In this document: positions 61,161 through 64,000 of the stretch, piece after piece | How the letters are laid out: every line of letters begins with the position of its first letter | Numbering within the stretch: position 1 is the first letter of the stretch | Assembly (NCBI RefSeq): GCF_030503435.1 | Contig: NZ_JAUKPO010000005.1 | Coordinates: forward strand, 332,514-396,513 | DNA: 64,000 nucleotides | Origin: Rhodocytophaga aerolata | GTDB taxonomy: Bacteria > Bacteroidota > Bacteroidia > Cytophagales > 172606-1 | Direction: 5' to 3' | The notes under the pieces: model-generated | Told to the model about the DNA's origin: nothing | Databases searched by the model: none | The model's input: only the letters and a program-made list of their open reading frames with translations | Program-made: the position numbers and the translations under genes

Positions 61161-61657
61161 AGCTATCCGTTATTTGTATCCCGGCCTCGATTGCGTCAAG
61201 AAAAGGGTGTTTTGCGACAAATGTTGGCCACTTTGACCAAGTCACTTGTTGGAGGTGGAAATCTTTTTGCAAAGGCTTTTAGCTAGGCTAGCACGGGGGG
61301 TGAACGGGCAATACCTGTAAAGATACATTTCACTCTAGTTGGATTCAACACGGTTATTCTATACAAAGATCAGGCACCTGCATTGATCGATTCTGTAGGT
61401 AAGCAGGATATTACCAAAGGGATTCTATGGTCACTAGAAAAGGGGAGTTAGGTTAACACCTCAGTGCTTACCCAACTGACCATGGCAAAATGGGCAAGAG
61501 GAGAAACGAGTAGTACTCAGAAATATACCAGATGATGGAAGGCATTGAAAGAATCAAAGGAAGTATTGATTCATTAGGGCTACAATGAGGTTATATTTAT
61601 CTTTCAATAGCTCTATACCTATTTTTATTTCATTCAGCCGGGCTATCTACATAAAAA
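61161..61657. other. Non-coding stretch with a protein-like fragment
   Basis: No intact gene. About 61305-61451 (+) is open for 48 codons and reads HFTLVGFNTVILYKDQ and ALIDSVGKQDITKGILW. It looks like a fragment of a real protein, but I cannot assign it. Confidence 0.35.
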
Positions 61658-63742
61658 TTAAGCAGGCAGATAAACATGGAAAGCACTACCATAGCCAACA
61701 GCACTTTCTACTTCAATTTTTCCCTCTAATGCTTCCACTTGTTCTTTTACAATAAATAATCCCATGCCTTTTCCTTCAGTATGCGTGTGCATTCTCTGAT
61801 ATAGCTTAAATAGCTTTTTAGTGTTTTTATGGGTGAGATCCAAGCCTATGCCATTATCTTTGACGGTTAAACAAACTGAGCCATTGACTTTGCTAGTGCT
61901 TATCAGAATTTCAGGAAGGCGCTTTGGTGATCTATATTTGATCGCATTGGAGAGAAGATTGTAAAGGATACTTGTAAGATAACTCTTTACAGTTACTAGA
62001 TTACTGACTTGCGAATAATCAGTCTGAATATTTGCATGAGATTCTTCTATCAGGTCATGTAAACTTTCAATGGTAAGGTTGGTAATCTCTTCTAAGTGAA
62101 CATTCTCTTTACGGATATCTGAAAGATCATGCATTAACAGAATGTCATTCAAATCACTTACTACCATGTCTAAATTAATTGTTGCCTGGTTAAGATAGTC
62201 GAGAATGGCTAAGTTGTTTTTATCCTGCAAGTTTTCCCTATCAAAAATGGAAACCAAACCCATGATTCTGGCAATAGGAGCACGTAAATTATGAGAAATT
62301 ACATAAGCAAAGTCCTCCAGATGCTGGTTTTTTTTAACTAAGTTCTCTATGGCCATGTGTAGTTGAGCAGTACGTTGTTCTACCTTTTGTTCCAAAGAGC
62401 TATTTAATAGTTTGATTTCTTCATTTCGCTCGGCAAGCTCTTTTTGTTGTGAGATAAGTTGGAGATTAACTTTGTGTTTTTGCCGGTTATTGCGATACAA
62501 AATAAGCGCTAAAGCGACAATACAGATTAAAATACTAGAAATAGCAACTAGAATGATATATTTCTGTTGAGCGTCTGCTTGAATAATTTCATTGTTTTTC
62601 TTTAATAGTTCTATTTCTGCCCGCTTTTTATCCCATTCATAGTTGGCCATCACTCCCTCTAATTCGGCGTTATATTTTCGCTGATCAAGCGAATCTTTTA
62701 GTTTATACTCTAAGGCTTGGTATTGAAAAGCTTTATCCAATTGGTTCGTTTGAAGATAAAAACCGGATGCAGTTTTGTATAGCAGATGAAGAAAATCTGG
62801 CTCTTTTACAGCATCGGTTAGGTACATGGCACTATCAAGATACATTTTTGCCTTTAGATAGTCCTTTTTCTGCAAATACACATTGGCTACACTAACAAAC
62901 CCATTGCCTACGCTGCCCCACATTTTAAACTTCTTGCTAAAGGTTATATCAAGCCGATAATAGGCCAAGGCTTTCTGATAAACTTGTTGTAACTCATAAA
63001 TGTGACCTAGGTTACCAGCCGTTAGCCCAATCCAGGCACTATCTTTCGCTTGGATGGCCATTTGGTGAGAAAGCGTCTGATAGTGTATAGCCTGGTCAAA
63101 TTCTTGCTTGGCGCGGTAAGTTAATGCAACGGTGTTTATGGTACTAATTAGTAAGCGACTATTTAAGGAATCGCGCCCTAGTTGATAGGCCTGCAATAAG
63201 TAACGTCTTGAGGTATTATATTTATGCGTATAGTAACATAAATTACCCAAGTCATAAAGCGTCTCGGCTTCCAATTTCTGGTGCCCCTGTTGATGGTATA
63301 TTTCAAAAGCTTTTAAATAATGATCTAGCGCTAAGTCATGCCGGTTCATGGCCTGATAGATATTGCCCATGAGCTTTAAACTATTTGCCTCTTCAACAGC
63401 CAGCCTATTGGTCAGGGCAAGCTGGTAGGCTTGCTGTGCCGTTTGTATGGCTTGTACGCGGTTCTGATGCAAATTATATACAATTGCTTTACAACGGTAT
63501 GCACTAACCAAGGCTCCACGAAAAGGCAGTTGTTGACAGATTGCCAAAACCTCGTCTGTTATTTTCAAGGCAGGTGTATATTCCATTTCTACTACGGTTT
63601 GCTCAAGTTTAGAAAAAACAGCAGGATACGCAGAAGAAGTGGAGTTACGTAAAGCTAACAGAAGGCTATCGGTTCGATGGTATTGCGCTAATGAAGGCTG
63701 GAAAGAAAATATAAAAAACACTACAAGAACGAAACGCCACAT
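61658..63742 (-). CDS. TPR-containing sensor histidine kinase
   Basis: A 694-residue membrane-bound sensor. The signal peptide ends near PSLAQYH; residues 40-370 outside the membrane are TPR repeats (for example ANSLKLMGNIYQAMNRHDLA, and TLYDLGNLCYYTHKYNTS); one helix at about 395-417 (YIILVAISSILICIVALAL) crosses the membrane; a coiled coil leads to HisKA with the phospho-His in VISHNLRAPIARIMG (near 484) and HATPase_c with NLLSNAIKYRSP, KDNGIGLDL and GKGMGLFIVKE. Same kinase-core subfamily as the PAS kinase at 47020. No response regulator is adjacent. Ligand unknown. Confidence 0.92.
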   Translation of the reverse strand: MWRFVLVVFFIFSFQPSLAQYHRTDSLLLALRNSTSSAYPAVFSKLEQTVVEMEYTPALKITDEVLAICQQLPFRGALVSAYRCKAIVYNLHQNRVQAIQTAQQAYQLALTNRLAVEEANSLKLMGNIYQAMNRHDLALDHYLKAFEIYHQQGHQKLEAETLYDLGNLCYYTHKYNTSRRYLLQAYQLGRDSLNSRLLISTINTVALTYRAKQEFDQAIHYQTLSHQMAIQAKDSAWIGLTAGNLGHIYELQQVYQKALAYYRLDITFSKKFKMWGSVGNGFVSVANVYLQKKDYLKAKMYLDSAMYLTDAVKEPDFLHLLYKTASGFYLQTNQLDKAFQYQALEYKLKDSLDQRKYNAELEGVMANYEWDKKRAEIELLKKNNEIIQADAQQKYIILVAISSILICIVALALILYRNNRQKHKVNLQLISQQKELAERNEEIKLLNSSLEQKVEQRTAQLHMAIENLVKKNQHLEDFAYVISHNLRAPIARIMGLVSIFDRENLQDKNNLAILDYLNQATINLDMVVSDLNDILLMHDLSDIRKENVHLEEITNLTIESLHDLIEESHANIQTDYSQVSNLVTVKSYLTSILYNLLSNAIKYRSPKRLPEILISTSKVNGSVCLTVKDNGIGLDLTHKNTKKLFKLYQRMHTHTEGKGMGLFIVKEQVEALEGKIEVESAVGYGSAFHVYLPA

Positions 63743-64000
63743 TCCTTATTTAGTTTAACGCTCAGGAAATTAAGTATTTACAAAATTAGTGATTTAAACG
63801 CGCAGCTCTATGTTAATTCTCCTAATTTTTTATTTCATACTAGTGTAAATAAAGTTAAACTGCAATTTTGCCCCAATTCTCAAAGCAAGGGTTTGAACTG
63901 AAAAATTATCTGGTGTAACCTATGAAAATTTAGGTGAATAAATGATAAGTATGGGGACAAAATTAAGTATAAACATGTTATAGTTCCCATATGGGAAAGA
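63743..64000. other. Right edge of the window
   Basis: Upstream region of the TPR kinase gene, AT-rich, with no gene start that can be supported before the window ends. Confidence 0.4.

Noticed and set aside
1..64000. CRISPR arrays, rRNA genes, prophage or secretion clusters
   Set aside because: No regularly spaced repeats, rRNA signatures or phage structural genes were found on reading the window.

Overview
The window reads as chromosomal DNA of a Bacteroidota bacterium, most likely a Cytophagales member with a large, moderately AT-rich genome. Signs of this are TAnnTTTG-type -7 promoter boxes (seen directly before rpsT, the MarR/ABC pair, the Gfo/Idh gene, the doxX block and the SRPBCC gene), few Shine-Dalgarno sites, PAS and TPR histidine kinases of the Bacteroidota type, a TonB receptor with a carboxypeptidase-like N-terminal domain, a permease with prefix domain, and many secreted glycoside hydrolases. 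No taxon below order can be fixed from the sequence alone.

Layout. 1-5465 is housekeeping: pheT (cut by the left edge), a DUF1684 protein, radC, rpsT, then a secreted S1/P1-nuclease or phospholipase-C-like enzyme. 5466-6403 has no gene but holds a sigma-54-like promoter followed by two hairpins and a T tract, a candidate small RNA. 6404-13374 is small-molecule metabolism (aldo/keto reductase, HAD, SMP-30, FGGY sugar kinase) plus a large secreted protein of unknown function with an apparent internal triplication. 13435-15010 is a decayed patch around tRNA-Pro(GGG) with a gene broken in three frames. 15111-17867 is a redox group (cupin, SDR, zinc alcohol dehydrogenase) ending in a hydrolase stub. 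18492-22683 holds NADP-isocitrate dehydrogenase and an SbtA-type bicarbonate transporter facing a LysR regulator.

26618-32145 is the clearest regulated system: a MarR regulator diverges from an operon of ABC ATPase, HlyD-type adaptor, DevC-type permease, TolC and TspO, with three palindromic operator-like sites in the shared promoter region. The TspO gene suggests porphyrin or another hydrophobic molecule as cargo; that is inference. 32409-35392 is a PadR-controlled FtsX/MacB-like permease.

36679-39633, 43923-46760 and 55993-58029 carry secreted carbohydrate-active proteins (nucleoside hydrolase, GH39, an (alpha/alpha)6-barrel enzyme, GH10 xylanase, DUF1080) and suggest use of xylan-type plant polymers, without a SusC/SusD pair here. 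Between them lie a TRIC channel, a Crp/Fnr regulator with a doxX-VOC block, a PAS histidine kinase, and a TonB siderophore receptor with a PepSY protein behind a likely metal-dependent operator. 58363-63742 holds small enzymes (DUF1801, EthD, GNAT, DHFR-like, SRPBCC) and a TPR histidine kinase.

The window is rich in broken genes: I count about ten remnants (two of transposases), mostly with frameshifts or stops still readable. This points to recent gene decay or, for single-base shifts, possible assembly errors.
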